A DNA stretch of 64,000 bases from Staphylococcus sp. M0911 (GCF_003491325.1 NZ_CP022881.1:1674001-1738000), one strand, 5' to 3'. Shown: positions 37,132 to 47,577, counted from the stretch's first letter. The notes: generated from the sequence alone by a model not told the origin. Program-made: numbers and translations.

Positions 37132-37161
37132 AATTTTAATCATTATCCTAGGAGGCAAATC

Positions 37162-37776
37162 ATGACTAAATACACATTTTCACCTCAAAATTTTAAAGCC
37201 TTTGATGTGGATGGCTTAGATGCTAGAATGGAAGCACTCAATGAGCATGTTAGACCGCAATTGCATCAATTAGGAGAGTATTTCACTGAATACTTTACAA
37301 CTCAAACAGGTGAAACATTTTATCCTCACGTGGCAAAACATGCTAGAAGAAGTGTCAATCCACCTAAAGATACGTGGGTTGCATTTGCTCCAAATAAACG
37401 CGGCTACAAAATGTTACCTCATTTCCAAATCGGCTTATTTAGAGACCAATTATTTATAATGTTTGGTGTCATGCACGAAGCAAAAGATAAGGCTGAACGA
37501 GTTAAAATATTTGATAAACATTTTGATACGTTAAGAAACCTACCGTCAGATTATAGCATTTGTCTTGATCATATGAAGCCTGAAAAGACGCTTATCAAAG
37601 ACTGTACTGATGTGCAATTACACGAAGCCATTGATCGTGTCAAAAATGTTAAAAAAGGTGAATTCTTCGTAGCTAGATCTATTACACCAGATGACCAAAG
37701 GTTAAAAACTGATAAAGCTTTTATTCAATTTGTTGAAGAAACATTTGATCAATTCTTAAAATTCTATTCTGCTTAA
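37162..37776 (+). CDS. UPF0637 / DUF1054 family protein (YktB-like)
   Basis: The 204-residue soluble protein matches the UPF0637 family: [18 protein letters not shown] at the start and [19 protein letters not shown] and [25 protein letters not shown] in the middle. The family is found in Bacillales and has no known biochemical role. AGGAGG stands six bases before the ATG at 37162, so the longer frame from 37117 is rejected. It has its own promoter and terminator and lies between the suhB-like gene and mntH. Confidence 0.9.
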   Translation: MTKYTFSPQNFKAFDVDGLDARMEALNEHVRPQLHQLGEYFTEYFTTQTGETFYPHVAKHARRSVNPPKDTWVAFAPNKRGYKMLPHFQIGLFRDQLFIMFGVMHEAKDKAERVKIFDKHFDTLRNLPSDYSICLDHMKPEKTLIKDCTDVQLHEAIDRVKNVKKGEFFVARSITPDDQRLKTDKAFIQFVEETFDQFLKFYSA

Positions 37777-37800
37777 GTCAAAAGAGTTTCACGATATTTG

Positions 37801-37835
37801 AACCTGCGACATTCACTCATGTCCAGGTTTTTTTG
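37801..37835 (+). terminator. Terminator of the DUF1054 gene
   Basis: AACCTGcGACAT / ATGTCcAGGTT forms a stem with one C-C mismatch and is followed by seven T. Confidence 0.85.
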
Positions 37836-37847
37836 TTTCGCAAAATA

Positions 37848-37867
37848 TTTTTAGGTTGACCTAAAAA
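37848..37867. promoter_or_regulatory. MntR-type operator overlapping the mntH -35
   Basis: A near-perfect palindrome (nine-base arms TTTTTAGGT and ACCTAAAAA around a TG centre) lies about 50 bases before mntH. TTGACC (37856-37861) within it can act as -35, with TAATAT (37878-37883) as -10. Manganese-bound MntR would block the promoter. Confidence 0.65.
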
Positions 37868-37918
37868 AACATTAGGTTAATATATCAATATATTTTAAGT
37901 TAGAGGTGAGTTTTGTTT

Positions 37919-39265
37919 ATGAATAAGCAATCAGTCGACCAAGAACATCAAAAAAGCTTAGACGAAATTAATAATACGATTGATTTTGACTATAAAAGTA
38001 ATTCAAGTCAAAAACTTTTGGCTTTCTTAGGACCTGGATTATTAGTCGCTGTGGGATATATGGATCCAGGTAACTGGATAACTTCTATGCAAGGTGGCGC
38101 ACAATTTGGATATACCCTCCTATTTGTAATACTAATTTCTAGTTTAGCTGCAATGTTATTACAAAGTATGACAGTAAGATTGGGAATTGCTACGGGTAAA
38201 GATTTAGCTCAAATGACGCGACATTTTTTATCTAAACCCATCGCGATTATTTTCTGGATAATCGCAGAATTAGCTATCATTGCTACAGATATTGCCGAAG
38301 TTATTGGTAGTGCAATTTCACTTAATTTACTATTTAATATTCCATTGATAGTTGGCGCTTTAATTACAGTATGTGATGTATTTTTATTATTATTTATTAT
38401 GAAATTTGGATTTAGAAAAATAGAAGCCATAGTAGGTACACTTATATTTACAGTTTTAGCCATTTTCACCTTTGAAGTTTATATTTCTTCACCTAATATA
38501 TTGAATTTATTAAATGGCTTTGTACCACATACTGAAATCATTACGAATCAAGGTATCTTATATATTGCTTTAGGTATCGTAGGGGCAACTATTATGCCAC
38601 ACAATCTATATTTACATTCTTCTATTGTTCAATCTCGGAAATATGATAGAAATAACAATGAAGATAAAGCACAAGCCATTAAATATGCAACGATTGACTC
38701 CAACATCCAATTATCCGTTGCATTTGTAGTTAATTGCTTGCTATTAACACTGGGGGCAGCACTTTTCTTCGGTACTAACACTGATGAATTAGGTGGATTT
38801 TACGATTTATACCACGCTTTAAAAACACAACCATTATTAGGTGCAACATTAGGTGGTGTCATGAGTACCTTATTTGCAGTTGCTTTACTTGCTTCAGGAC
38901 AAAACTCAACAATTACAGGGACATTAGCAGGTCAGATTGTAATGGAAGGTTTCTTGAGATTACGTATACCTAATTGGCTCCGTCGTCTCATCACACGTTC
39001 TTTAGCTGTTATTCCCGTTATTATATGCTTAATCATCTTTAATGGTAATGCCGCCAAAATTGAACAATTATTAGTATTCTCACAAGTATTTTTAAGTATA
39101 GCGTTACCTTTTAGTTTAATACCACTGCAATTAGCAACTAGTAATAAAAAGTTAATGGGACCATTTATTAATAAAACATGTGTTAATATTATTTCATGGT
39201 CACTTATCATTATTTTAAGTATCTTGAATGTCTACCTCATTATCCAGACGTTCCAAGAATTGTAA
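37919..39265 (+). CDS. mntH: Nramp family Mn2+ transporter MntH
   Basis: MntH imports manganese and other divalent metals with protons. The 448-residue protein has 11 predicted helices. Helix 1 carries the metal-binding DPGNW (D49, N52), and helix 6 the motif [14 protein letters not shown] with the Met and His of the Nramp site. A soluble N-terminal tail of about 30 residues precedes the core, as in other staphylococcal MntH. GAGGTGAG is eight bases before the ATG at 37919, so the TTG two codons earlier is rejected. It is monocistronic, with an MntR-like operator in its promoter. Confidence 0.96.
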   Translation: MNKQSVDQEHQKSLDEINNTIDFDYKSNSSQKLLAFLGPGLLVAVGYMDPGNWITSMQGGAQFGYTLLFVILISSLAAMLLQSMTVRLGIATGKDLAQMTRHFLSKPIAIIFWIIAELAIIATDIAEVIGSAISLNLLFNIPLIVGALITVCDVFLLLFIMKFGFRKIEAIVGTLIFTVLAIFTFEVYISSPNILNLLNGFVPHTEIITNQGILYIALGIVGATIMPHNLYLHSSIVQSRKYDRNNNEDKAQAIKYATIDSNIQLSVAFVVNCLLLTLGAALFFGTNTDELGGFYDLYHALKTQPLLGATLGGVMSTLFAVALLASGQNSTITGTLAGQIVMEGFLRLRIPNWLRRLITRSLAVIPVIICLIIFNGNAAKIEQLLVFSQVFLSIALPFSLIPLQLATSNKKLMGPFINKTCVNIISWSLIIILSILNVYLIIQTFQEL

Positions 39266-39280
39266 AATCAAAACTTTAAT

Positions 39281-39319
39281 AAAAACCGGTTGAATGCCTT
39301 AGCATTTCAACCGGTTTTT
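39281..39319. terminator. Bidirectional terminator mntH / DUF4064 gene
   Basis: AAAAACCGGTTGAATGC pairs with GCATTTCAACCGGTTTTT (one bulge), with A and T runs on the two sides. Confidence 0.9.
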
Positions 39320-39347
39320 GATATATCATGATACTTGTATAAATTTA

Positions 39348-39851
39348 TTAATAGGTATATGGTTTGTCCTTTTGTTGATGTTCTTTTAATTCTTTTTCAG
39401 GATCCCACTCATCTTTCTTAGAAATATCCTCTTGATGATTATTTACAGCATGGTCAGTTTTAGGTCTCTGTTGATTAGATTTTGTTAATAGCATAATACC
39501 TGCAATGAACCATAAAATCATAGCTATGATATTCGTTGCCATAATACCAACCACTGCTGCAGCAATTAATAAACTGGCTCCCAATTTATGTCTGCCTTTT
39601 ACTGTTAATGCACCCACAATACCTAAAATAGTAGAAAATGCAAGCACACCCATAGATAAGGCGATCGAAGCAGTAAGCATCTCCATCGACATTTCTTGAT
39701 TTCCGCCCATCATTTGATTAACCATTTCCTTATTTTGAGATGCACCACTTCCTGATTTCATCGCAAAATAACCTATGATTACAAATAGTAAATATAAACT
39801 ACTTAAACCATTCGCTATCCATGCTAATATCAATTCAGTTTTTCTTTTCAT
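39348..39851 (-). CDS. DUF4064-type membrane protein
   Basis: The 167-residue protein has four hydrophobic segments (about residues 5-25, 55-78, 83-100 and 103-122) and a charged cytoplasmic tail of about 45 residues rich in Lys, Glu, Asp and Gln. The start MKRKTELILAWIANGLSSLYLL fits DUF4064, a family of unknown function common in Firmicutes. The longest ORF adds 11 residues. AAAGGAGG precedes the ATG at 39851. It lies next to the AuxB-like gene, which has a similar layout, but the two are separated by the AuxB terminator region and need not be co-transcribed. Confidence 0.85.
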   Translation of the reverse strand: MKRKTELILAWIANGLSSLYLLFVIIGYFAMKSGSGASQNKEMVNQMMGGNQEMSMEMLTASIALSMGVLAFSTILGIVGALTVKGRHKLGASLLIAAAVVGIMATNIIAMILWFIAGIMLLTKSNQQRPKTDHAVNNHQEDISKKDEWDPEKELKEHQQKDKPYTY

Positions 39852-39933
39852 TACAGTACCTCCTTTAACTCTTACATTAATCATACTAAAAACTATCTTT
39901 ACATGCTATTCAATATCATAAAAATCTATTTAT

Positions 39934-39978
39934 AACAAAAAATACCAAAAGTGAATGTTAATTATCACTTTTGGTATT
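39934..39978 (-). terminator. Terminator of the AuxB-like gene
   Basis: AATACCAAAAGTGA / TCACTTTTGGTATT is a perfect 14-base stem followed by TTTTTTG on the minus strand, just past the stop codon. Confidence 0.85.
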
Positions 39979-39986
39979 GTAATTAA

Positions 39987-41126
39987 TTATTTTTGATTGT
40001 CATTTTCGTCAATTTTTTGATGATCTTGTTTCACTTGATCTCTCATATCTTTTTCCGTATCACCAAACATTTGACGACGTTCTTCATAGTTCATTCTTCT
40101 TTGACTAACCGCACTCGGTTGATTCTTACGTTTTTCTTTCATACGTTGATTATATGCTTTACGCTTTTCTTTCTTCTTAGCACGAATTTCAGCTTTTTCT
40201 CGTTTGCGTTGCGCTTTAAGCTCTTTAGGATCAACTTGAGGTTCTTCATTATATTGATTAGATGACTCTACATCATCTTGCTCATGATATACATCTTGAT
40301 TATTTGTAGAAGCCTTATCTGAAGATGACTTTTTATTATATTTTGCTTGACGTGATAATATTGTCGGTTCTTCATCGTGCTCATTATCGTCTGAACGATA
40401 TTCACTTTCTACAGCACGTTTAGGGAACTGTTCATATTTATCATCATATGATTCTTGTTCGTTTTGTATTTGATCTGTTGAACCTGTTGTTGTGTCAAAT
40501 GCTTGTTCTTTACGCTCCATGCTACGACGTGATGGACGTCTACGCTGTTGTGGCTCTTCAACTGGTTCACTTTCAGTTTCATTATGATGCGCATGAGCTT
40601 CTTGTTCTGGCATTTCCTCATATGGTTGATAACCATATCCACCATTATAATAGCTCGGTACTGTTTCAACCTTATTCTTTCTAACAAACATCATAATAGC
40701 AATGATGAAGAATAAAATTGGAATAATTAATGTTACTACAAGTAATACTAAAGGTATCGTGATGATTGCAGATAACAAGAATAAGAAACCAGATAGAATT
40801 CTAATGTTCATAGAAATTAAAGCTAAAAATGAAATCAATAAACAAACGATGAAATACACTATAATAGCCCAAACACCATTTTGTAACCATATCACAAATT
40901 GTGTAGTACTTAAGCTATTATTTGCTAATACTTGTTGAATAAGATCATTATTATTTAATGTATTCTCTAAGTTAGCAATAGATGTATCATTACTAAATGA
41001 CACTAAAGCTATAAACATCGTGACTATTGTCAAAATTAATAAGAATACCCAACTAAGCCACCCTAAAACCTTTTCTGTTAGTCGACTGACTGGACGTTTA
41101 ATTTGAGTATATTGCTCTCCTGTCAT
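39987..41126 (-). CDS. auxB: AuxB-like membrane protein with long charged tail
   Basis: The 379-residue protein has three to four membrane helices in its first 150 residues. A hydrophilic tail of about 220 residues follows, rich in Glu, Gln, Lys, Arg and Asn (for example the Arg-rich QQRRRPSRRSMERKEQ and a basic KREKAEIRAKKKEKRKAY). By position next to potD and by layout it corresponds to the S. aureus factor AuxB, reported with AuxA to affect beta-lactam resistance and lipoteichoic acid stability. The molecular function is unknown. I infer the gene name from synteny and architecture, not from a database match. Confidence 0.75.
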   Translation of the reverse strand: MTGEQYTQIKRPVSRLTEKVLGWLSWVFLLILTIVTMFIALVSFSNDTSIANLENTLNNNDLIQQVLANNSLSTTQFVIWLQNGVWAIIVYFIVCLLISFLALISMNIRILSGFLFLLSAIITIPLVLLVVTLIIPILFFIIAIMMFVRKNKVETVPSYYNGGYGYQPYEEMPEQEAHAHHNETESEPVEEPQQRRRPSRRSMERKEQAFDTTTGSTDQIQNEQESYDDKYEQFPKRAVESEYRSDDNEHDEEPTILSRQAKYNKKSSSDKASTNNQDVYHEQDDVESSNQYNEEPQVDPKELKAQRKREKAEIRAKKKEKRKAYNQRMKEKRKNQPSAVSQRRMNYEERRQMFGDTEKDMRDQVKQDHQKIDENDNQK

Positions 41127-41198
41127 TCGTTACAACTCCTTACTTTACTTATCAAGTTATTATATCGAATATAACAAAAAATAACTACCATTTTCATT

Positions 41199-42272
41199 TT
41201 ACTTTAACGACATTTTAAAATTTAAAAAACTTTCGTTATAATCACTTAATGTATCTTGACCTAAATCTTGATATACTTCCAATCTTTGTTGTTCTTTTTT
41301 AGTTGGATAAAATCGATGATCGTTTCTAATATCTTTTGGTAACATCTTTCTTGCTTCTTTATTTGGTGTAGCATAACCTACCCATTCAGTATTCTGCTTA
41401 TTATTTTTTTCATCTAGAAGAAAATTCATAAAGCGATATGCGCCTTCTTTATTTTGTGCCGTTTTAGGTATTACCATATTATCAAACCATAAATTTGATC
41501 CTTCTTTTGGAATAACATAATTGTATTTGTCCCCTTCTTGAACTAATGGTGCAGCGACTCCACTCCATACAACTGCAATACTTCCTTCGTTTTGTTCAAG
41601 CATCATTGTGATTTCATCACCTACAACACCTCTGACTTGTGGCGCTAAATGATGTAAATCAGATTCCGCTTTTTTGATATGTTGTGGATTTTTATCATTC
41701 AAACTATATCCTAATTTATTAAGTCCCAAACCTATTATTTCTCGAGCACCATCAACTAATAATACTTCATTTTTATATTTAGATTTATACAAATCTTGCC
41801 AACTATTAAAAGACTCATTAGGGTACTTATCTTTATTATATAATATTCCAACTGTTCCAAAGAAATATGGCAATGAATATTGATTATGTCGGTCATATGG
41901 CATATTCATATAATCTGAATCTAAATTTTTAATATTAGGTATTTTCTTATGATCTAATGGTTCTAATAAATGTGCACGTTTTAATTTTTGCACTGTATAT
42001 TCGCTTGGAAAAGCGACATCATAATGTGTGCCTCCATTACGAATTTTAGCTTCCATAGCTTCATTCGAATCAAATGTTTCATAAACCACTTGGATACCTG
42101 TTTCTTTTTCAAACTTTTTAATGAGGCTTGGGTCAATATATTCTCCCCAATTATAGACATAAATTTTTTGATTAGTGTCTGTATTTTCTTTCGATTTAAA
42201 CCATTGACTTATACCTAAACATAAAACACCGACAATAATTGACATCAAAATCAATTGTAAAAATCGTTTCAT
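41199..42272 (-). CDS. potD: Spermidine/putrescine ABC transporter substrate-binding protein
   Basis: PotD captures polyamines outside the membrane and delivers them to PotBC. The 357-residue protein begins with a basic start and one hydrophobic helix (residues 5-24). There is no canonical lipobox, so it may be anchored by an uncleaved signal. The family motifs are IYVYNWGEYIDPSLIKKFEKETG, VVYETFDSNEAMEAK and YDVAFPSEYTVQKL. It is the last gene of potABCD, with the ATG overlapping the potC stop by four bases. Confidence 0.95.
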   Translation of the reverse strand: MKRFLQLILMSIIVGVLCLGISQWFKSKENTDTNQKIYVYNWGEYIDPSLIKKFEKETGIQVVYETFDSNEAMEAKIRNGGTHYDVAFPSEYTVQKLKRAHLLEPLDHKKIPNIKNLDSDYMNMPYDRHNQYSLPYFFGTVGILYNKDKYPNESFNSWQDLYKSKYKNEVLLVDGAREIIGLGLNKLGYSLNDKNPQHIKKAESDLHHLAPQVRGVVGDEITMMLEQNEGSIAVVWSGVAAPLVQEGDKYNYVIPKEGSNLWFDNMVIPKTAQNKEGAYRFMNFLLDEKNNKQNTEWVGYATPNKEARKMLPKDIRNDHRFYPTKKEQQRLEVYQDLGQDTLSDYNESFLNFKMSLK

Positions 42273-43090
42273 GTATTGACACCTCGTTTCGGATGCTTTT
42301 TACGTTGAACGAGGTGTTGAATTGCATAGTTACCAATAACACCTATCACGATTACACCGAATAAAATTGTTGAAATTGCATTAATTTCCATGCTTATACC
42401 TTTTCTAGCCATTGCATAAACTTCTACGGATAATACACTGAATCCATTACCTGTTACGAAGAAACTCACTGTAAAATCATCTAGTGAATAAGTTAATGCC
42501 ATAAAGAAACCACCGATGATCGCTGGCATAATATTCGGTATAACCACACTACTTAATAATTGCGATTCTGTAGCACCTAAGTCTCTAGCAGCATTCAACA
42601 TGCTATCATTCATTTCATATAATTGTGGCAATACAACAATAACAACAATTGGAATACAAAATGCGATATGAGATGCTAACACTGTCCAAAATCCAAGGCC
42701 TAATCCTGTAAAATGACCAATTGCAGTAAACATAATTAAAAATGATGCACCAATAACAACATCTGAAGATACCATAAGCACATTATTGAGCGTTAATAAC
42801 GTGACTTTAAACTGTTTATGTCTCAAATGATATATTGCAATCGCACCAAATGTTCCAATCAATGTAGAAATTGCTGCTGCTATTAATGCGACGGCAACAG
42901 TATTAAATATGACTGACATTAATTTATCATTTTGGAATAAGGTTTGATAATGTTCTAGTGTGAAATGTTCAAAATTAACCATATTACCTGCTGAATTAAA
43001 CGAATATACCATTAAAAATAATATAGGTATATATAATACAGCTATTAATATACCTATATATAGCTTGCCATACCATTTCACACGACTCAC
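42269..43090 (-). CDS. potC: Spermidine/putrescine ABC transporter permease
   Basis: PotC is one of two membrane permeases of the polyamine importer. The 273-residue protein has six hydrophobic helices and the coupling-helix motif AARDLGATESQLLSSVVIPNIMPAI (EAA loop) that contacts the PotA ATPase. It overlaps potB and potD by four bases each, which shows tight operon packing. Confidence 0.95.
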   Translation of the reverse strand: MSRVKWYGKLYIGILIAVLYIPILFLMVYSFNSAGNMVNFEHFTLEHYQTLFQNDKLMSVIFNTVAVALIAAAISTLIGTFGAIAIYHLRHKQFKVTLLTLNNVLMVSSDVVIGASFLIMFTAIGHFTGLGLGFWTVLASHIAFCIPIVVIVVLPQLYEMNDSMLNAARDLGATESQLLSSVVIPNIMPAIIGGFFMALTYSLDDFTVSFFVTGNGFSVLSVEVYAMARKGISMEINAISTILFGVIVIGVIGNYAIQHLVQRKKHPKRGVNT

Positions 43091-43890
43091 CCTTTCCTAT
43101 GATTAGATTTTGATTTTGTCATAATTAAAATAAATGCCATAAAAATGATTAGGAATAACGCTATTGTTGAACCCATACCATAATTTTGAATAGTTAAGAA
43201 TTGTTCTTCGATAGCTGTACCAATATTGATTACTTTATTACCAGCGATTAAACGCGTAATCATGAATAGTGATAATGCAGGTATAAAGGTCACTTGAACA
43301 CCAGTCATAACGCCTTCCCTCGTTAGTGGCACAATCACTTTACCAAATGTTGTCAGAGGATTAGCGCCTAAATCACTTGATGCTTGTAGTAAATTATTAG
43401 GGATTGCTTTCATACTATTAAAGATTGGTAATATCATAAATGGTATATAGATATAACTTGATACTACTATGAATGCGCCTGCTGTAAATAACATATTAAT
43501 TGGAGATAGATTAAAGATGTTAAATAATTGATTGATTAATCCATCATGACTTAACAAACCAATAAATGCATATGTTTTTAATAATAAGTTAATCCATGTA
43601 GGAATAATCATAATCATCAATAGTAAATTCTGATATTTAGATTGAGCGATATAATAAGCTGCTGGATAACTTATCAATAACGTGACAAGCGTAATAATCA
43701 CAGCAAATAAGATAGAATCAGCAAACATTTTTAAATAACTCAATGTAAAAATATTTTCATAGTTAGTTAAGCTAAAATGACCTTGATTATCTAAAAAAGA
43801 ATAATAAACAAGCAATACTACTGGAATAATTATGAATAGTACCATCCAAATCAAGTATGGAATGAGCAATAAACGATTAGTATTACGCAT
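43087..43890 (-). CDS. potB: Spermidine/putrescine ABC transporter permease
   Basis: PotB is the partner permease of PotC. The 267-residue protein begins [19 protein letters not shown] and has six helices. Its EAA loop is [25 protein letters not shown]. The longest ORF would start 35 codons earlier, deep inside potA. The ATG at 43890 overlaps the potA end by eight bases and has GAGGATG at proper spacing, so I use it. An ATG at 43899 is a less likely alternative. Confidence 0.94.
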   Translation of the reverse strand: MRNTNRLLLIPYLIWMVLFIIIPVVLLVYYSFLDNQGHFSLTNYENIFTLSYLKMFADSILFAVIITLVTLLISYPAAYYIAQSKYQNLLLMIMIIPTWINLLLKTYAFIGLLSHDGLINQLFNIFNLSPINMLFTAGAFIVVSSYIYIPFMILPIFNSMKAIPNNLLQASSDLGANPLTTFGKVIVPLTREGVMTGVQVTFIPALSLFMITRLIAGNKVINIGTAIEEQFLTIQNYGMGSTIALFLIIFMAFILIMTKSKSNHRKG

Positions 43891-44977
43891 TTTCAACATC
43901 CTCATAACTTTCAATTCGTTTATCAAACTCTTCTTCTGTTTCACCTGGTACCATGATGTGAATTGCTTCTGGCTCAAAGTATAAGCCAACTTCACTACCT
44001 ACTTCAGCTTTACGTGTTGATTGGATAACCCATTCATATCCCTTTCGATCAACCACACAAATTTCGTAATGTACACCTCTAAAGAGCATAGAATCTACTT
44101 TTACTTGGAACAAACCTTTATCTGCTTCAATCAATGAAATATCTTCAGGACGAATCACAACTTCTACTTTTTTATTTGCAGGTATCCCCATATCTACACA
44201 ATCAAAATCTTGACCATAAATATTTACAACATAATCTTCTACCATTCGACCTTCTACAATATTAGATTCTCCAATAAAATCAGCTACGAAACGGTTGACT
44301 GGCTCGTCATAAATATCGTTTGGTGTTCCAAATTGTTGAATTTTACCATCTTTCATAACAAAAATATAATCACTTAAAGCTAGTGCTTCTTCTTGATCAT
44401 GTGTAACAAAAATAAATGTAATTCCTAAACGTGATTGTAATTCTCTTAGTTCATATTGCATTTCAGTTCTTAATTTTAAATCTAAAGCTGAGAGAGACTC
44501 ATCTAGTAATAGAATTTCTGGTTCATTAACAATGGCTCTAGCGATAGCTACACGCTGTTTTTGACCACCACTCATGCCATTAATATTACGGTCTTCATAA
44601 CCTGATAGCTTAACAAGTCGAAGTGCTTCTTCTACCTTTGCTTTAATAGCGTTTTTACTCATTTTCTTTAATTTCAAACCGTAGGCGATGTTCTCGAACA
44701 CATTAAGATGAGGAAACAAGGCATAATCTTGGAAAACGGTATTTACTTTACGTTTGTTTGGGGGTAATTTTCCAATTGGCTTATTTTGATAAATCACTTC
44801 TCCTTGGTCAGGATACTCAAAGCCGGCAATTAATTTTAAAATGGTTGTTTTACCACAACCTGAAGGTCCTAATAATGTATAAAAATGACCTGATTCTATG
44901 TCTATATCAATTTCATTTAATATTTGAACGTCATCATATCCTTTGCTTACGCCTTTAAACGATAATAATGGTGCCAA
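43883..44977 (-). CDS. potA: Spermidine/putrescine ABC transporter ATP-binding protein
   Basis: PotA is the ATPase that powers polyamine uptake. The 364-residue protein has Walker A (GPSGCGKTT), the Q loop ([13 protein letters not shown]), signature [14 protein letters not shown], Walker B ([13 protein letters not shown]) and the H loop (VTHDQEEA). A C-terminal TOBE regulatory domain (about 270-350) follows. Translation starts at a TTG (44977) with AAGGAG nine bases upstream. The gene begins 13 bases after the XRE-cupin regulator, so all five genes are probably one operon. Confidence 0.97.
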   Translation of the reverse strand: MAPLLSFKGVSKGYDDVQILNEIDIDIESGHFYTLLGPSGCGKTTILKLIAGFEYPDQGEVIYQNKPIGKLPPNKRKVNTVFQDYALFPHLNVFENIAYGLKLKKMSKNAIKAKVEEALRLVKLSGYEDRNINGMSGGQKQRVAIARAIVNEPEILLLDESLSALDLKLRTEMQYELRELQSRLGITFIFVTHDQEEALALSDYIFVMKDGKIQQFGTPNDIYDEPVNRFVADFIGESNIVEGRMVEDYVVNIYGQDFDCVDMGIPANKKVEVVIRPEDISLIEADKGLFQVKVDSMLFRGVHYEICVVDRKGYEWVIQSTRKAEVGSEVGLYFEPEAIHIMVPGETEEEFDKRIESYEDVENA

Positions 44978-44990
44978 TATTCACAACTCC

Positions 44991-45530
44991 TTATAAATAT
45001 GATGCTGTTGCAACAATTAATATTTTCACTTCCTGCTTTCCTTCATTAAAAAGACGATGATCATCATTTGCTTTAAAGTAAAACACATCTTCTTTACTGG
45101 CATGGTAACAAACATTACCCAATTGCAACGTCACTTGTCCTTGTAAACAATAAACGAATGTATCCGATTCTGAAGGGTTAAATGTTTTATACGATGCACC
45201 AGGTTTCAATGTTAAAAGTAGTGGTTCCATCTCAAATTCATTAGATTTAGTAACTAGCCAATTTAGAATATAGCCTCTATCGTATTCATCATAGATGACT
45301 TGCTCTTCTTTTTTATAAATGACTTTTTGTTGTTCTGTTTCTTTAAAGAAGTCACTAGCCGATGTTCCTAGAACCTCTAAGATATTTAGAAATGTTTCCA
45401 TACTAGGCGATGCATTTTGACTTTCAATCTGGGATATGTATCCTTTAGATAGATCTGTTCTTTCTGCCAATTCCTCTTGTGTTAAATTTTTAATTTTTCT
45501 CAGATTTTTCAATTTATATCCTATTTCCAT
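44991..45530 (-). CDS. XRE family regulator with cupin domain, polyamine type
   Basis: The 179-residue protein has an N-terminal helix-turn-helix of the XRE type (KNLTQEELAERTDLSKGYISQIESQNASPSMETFLNIL, about residues 16-53). A C-terminal cupin (about 105-175) contains FVYCLQGQVTLQLGN and FYFKANDDHRLFNEG. This architecture is that of PuuR-like regulators that sense small ligands. Its place at the head of potABCD suggests polyamine-responsive control of the operon and of itself. The ribosome binding site is AGGTGG. Confidence 0.92.
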   Translation of the reverse strand: MEIGYKLKNLRKIKNLTQEELAERTDLSKGYISQIESQNASPSMETFLNILEVLGTSASDFFKETEQQKVIYKKEEQVIYDEYDRGYILNWLVTKSNEFEMEPLLLTLKPGASYKTFNPSESDTFVYCLQGQVTLQLGNVCYHASKEDVFYFKANDDHRLFNEGKQEVKILIVATASYL

Positions 45531-45547
45531 AATGAAACCACCTAAAA

Positions 45548-45618
45548 AGAGCTATATTAAGTTTACTTTTATCAAACATTTTGTTTAACGCTTAATAAAA
45601 ATACCAAAATATAGCTCT
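45548..45618. repeat. Perfect 11-base inverted repeat upstream of the pot regulator
   Basis: AGAGCTATATT (45548-45558) is exactly complementary to AATATAGCTCT (45608-45618), 49 bases apart. Inside lies a smaller palindrome AAACATTTTGTTT near 45575-45587. It lies directly upstream of the regulator and is a candidate operator for it. Confidence 0.5.
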
Positions 45619-45695
45619 ACAATCAATACTTTTTATTGTTTTAAGACAAACATTTTACATTCACAACATTTTGCTTTTTGTTTAGTCAGTTTTAC

Positions 45696-45971
45696 TTAAG
45701 ATTTTGCAGAAAAAACTTGTTGATCAGGGTTCTTATTTACCTCTTGGACTACCTTATAGCTATTATAACCACTACTTTTTTCAAATTCTTTAAAAAGTTG
45801 CTTCTCTTCAGCTTTACCAGGCACAATTTGTTTGAAATTTTGATAAGCTTTTTTAACTGCTTCACCTTTAACTGATGATTCATAATAGTTCTCAATTTTA
45901 TTAAAGAAATGAATGACATCCATCATTTCGTCATTTGTCCAATCTAAATCTAATGGGTATTGATATTCCAA
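45696..45971 (-). CDS. UPF0223 family protein (YktA-like)
   Basis: The 91-residue acidic protein matches UPF0223: [23 protein letters not shown] at the start, then [26 protein letters not shown]. The fold is a helical bundle of unknown function, conserved in Bacillales. Translation begins at a TTG with AGGAG nine bases upstream. It lies between the pdh operon and the pot operon, facing the same way as both. Confidence 0.9.
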   Translation of the reverse strand: MEYQYPLDLDWTNDEMMDVIHFFNKIENYYESSVKGEAVKKAYQNFKQIVPGKAEEKQLFKEFEKSSGYNSYKVVQEVNKNPDQQVFSAKS

Positions 45972-46112
45972 GTTGATTCACTCCTATAGTTTAATTAGAT
46001 TACAGAATTAGTGTATCTGAGATGATTTAAACTGACAAATCGTTTATCAATGATAAGCCCATATAGACTAATATTCACAAGTGAGTATCATTAACTTTAT
46101 TGTAATAAAACA

Positions 46113-46146
46113 ACAAAAAAACTGGCAACAAGTACTGTTGCCAGTT
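46113..46146 (-). terminator. Terminator of pdhABCD
   Basis: AACTGGCAACA / TGTTGCCAGTT is a perfect 11-base stem with a five-base loop and a following T run on the minus strand. Confidence 0.9.
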
Positions 46147-46166
46147 TAATTTAACGTCATGTTAAA

Positions 46167-47573
46167 TTACATAGTATGGATTGGGTAGCCAATTGCTTTT
46201 TCAGCTGCTTCCATAGACATTTCACCTAAAGTTGGGTGAGCATGTACAGTTAATGCAATATCTTCAGCATTCATACCTGATTCGATTGCTAAACCTAATT
46301 CAGAAATAATATCTGAAGCGCCAGTACCTACTACTTGAGCACCAATTAATGTGTCATCTTCTTTAAGTGTAATTAATTTAACGAAACCGTTTGTATCATC
46401 TAATGATAATGCACGGCCGTTAGCTGCATAAGGGAATTTAGAAGCTTTAATTGATAAACCTTCTTCTTTCGCTTGAGCTTCAGTATAACCTACTTGAGCT
46501 AATTCTGGTTCAGTGAAGCATACTGCAGGCATACCAATGTAATCAACTTCTGCTGCTTGTCCATCAATAGCTTCTGCAGCTACTTTTGCTTCATAGCTTG
46601 CTTTATGAGCAAGAGGTAATCCTGGAACGATATCACCAATTGCATAGATATTATTGATTGAAGTACGGCTTTGTTTATCAACTTCGATTAATCCGCGTTC
46701 ACCAAATTTAAGACCTAATTCTTCTAAGCCTAATTCATCAGTATTTGGACGACGACCTACAGTTACTAATACATAATCCGCTTCGATAGTTTGCTCTTCA
46801 CCTTTAGCTTCATAAGTAACTTTTACGCCATTTTCAGTTTCTTCAGCTGATTTAGCCATTGCTTCAGTAACGATTTCGATACCTTTTTCTTTCATGCCTT
46901 TTTTAACTGGTTGAGTCATTTGTTTCTCAAAGCCACCTAAGATATCTTTAGCACCTTCAAGAATAGTCACTTCAGAACCAAAGTTAGCAAATGCAGTACC
47001 AAGTTCTGAACCGATATAACCGCCACCAACTACTACTAATTTACCAGGTACTTCTTGTAAGTTTAATGCACCTGTTGAATCGATAACACGGTTACCAAAT
47101 TCAAAATTAGGAATTTCAATTGGTCTAGAACCAGTTGCAATAATTGCATTTTTGAAATTGTAAGTTTGAGCACTCTTTTCGTCCATTACACGTAAGCTAT
47201 TGTTATCAACAAAGTAAGCTTCGCCTTTAACGATTTCAACTTTATTACCTTTTAATAATCCTTCAACCCCACCAGTTAATTTATTAACAACTGATGATTT
47301 GAACTCTTGAACTTTTTCATAGTTTAAAGAAACACTTTCAGCAATTACCCCTAAGTTTTCTGAATGTTGTGCTTCAACAAAACGATGAGATGCGTGTAAT
47401 AAAGCTTTTGAAGGAATACAACCAACGTTTAAGCAAACGCCACCTAAATTACCTTTCTCAACGATTGTTACTTTTTGTCCAAGTTGCGCTGCACGAATTG
47501 CTGCAACATAACCTCCAGGACCTGCTCCGATTACAATAGTATCTGTTTCAATTGGGAAATCTCCAACTACCAT
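46167..47573 (-). CDS. pdhD: Dihydrolipoyl dehydrogenase (pyruvate dehydrogenase E3)
   Basis: E3 reoxidises dihydrolipoamide of the complex and reduces NAD+. The 468-residue flavoprotein has the FAD motif [12 protein letters not shown] (residues 14-25) and the redox-active disulfide GGVCLNVGC (Cys47, Cys52). A second nucleotide motif ([13 protein letters not shown]) binds NAD. The C-terminal HAHPTLGE holds the active-site His-Glu pair. It is the last gene of pdhABCD, four bases after pdhC, and ends at a strong terminator. Confidence 0.98.
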   Translation of the reverse strand: MVVGDFPIETDTIVIGAGPGGYVAAIRAAQLGQKVTIVEKGNLGGVCLNVGCIPSKALLHASHRFVEAQHSENLGVIAESVSLNYEKVQEFKSSVVNKLTGGVEGLLKGNKVEIVKGEAYFVDNNSLRVMDEKSAQTYNFKNAIIATGSRPIEIPNFEFGNRVIDSTGALNLQEVPGKLVVVGGGYIGSELGTAFANFGSEVTILEGAKDILGGFEKQMTQPVKKGMKEKGIEIVTEAMAKSAEETENGVKVTYEAKGEEQTIEADYVLVTVGRRPNTDELGLEELGLKFGERGLIEVDKQSRTSINNIYAIGDIVPGLPLAHKASYEAKVAAEAIDGQAAEVDYIGMPAVCFTEPELAQVGYTEAQAKEEGLSIKASKFPYAANGRALSLDDTNGFVKLITLKEDDTLIGAQVVGTGASDIISELGLAIESGMNAEDIALTVHAHPTLGEMSMEAAEKAIGYPIHTM

Positions 47574-47577
47574 CTTT

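Noticed and set aside
39993-40265. 90-codon hydrophobic plus-strand ORF
   Set aside because: It is the antisense reading of the Lys/Glu-rich tail of the AuxB-like gene; such tails give Phe/Leu-rich shadows.
40409-40687. 92-codon minus-strand ORF inside the AuxB-like gene
   Set aside because: Out-of-frame shadow of the charged tail; low-complexity composition.
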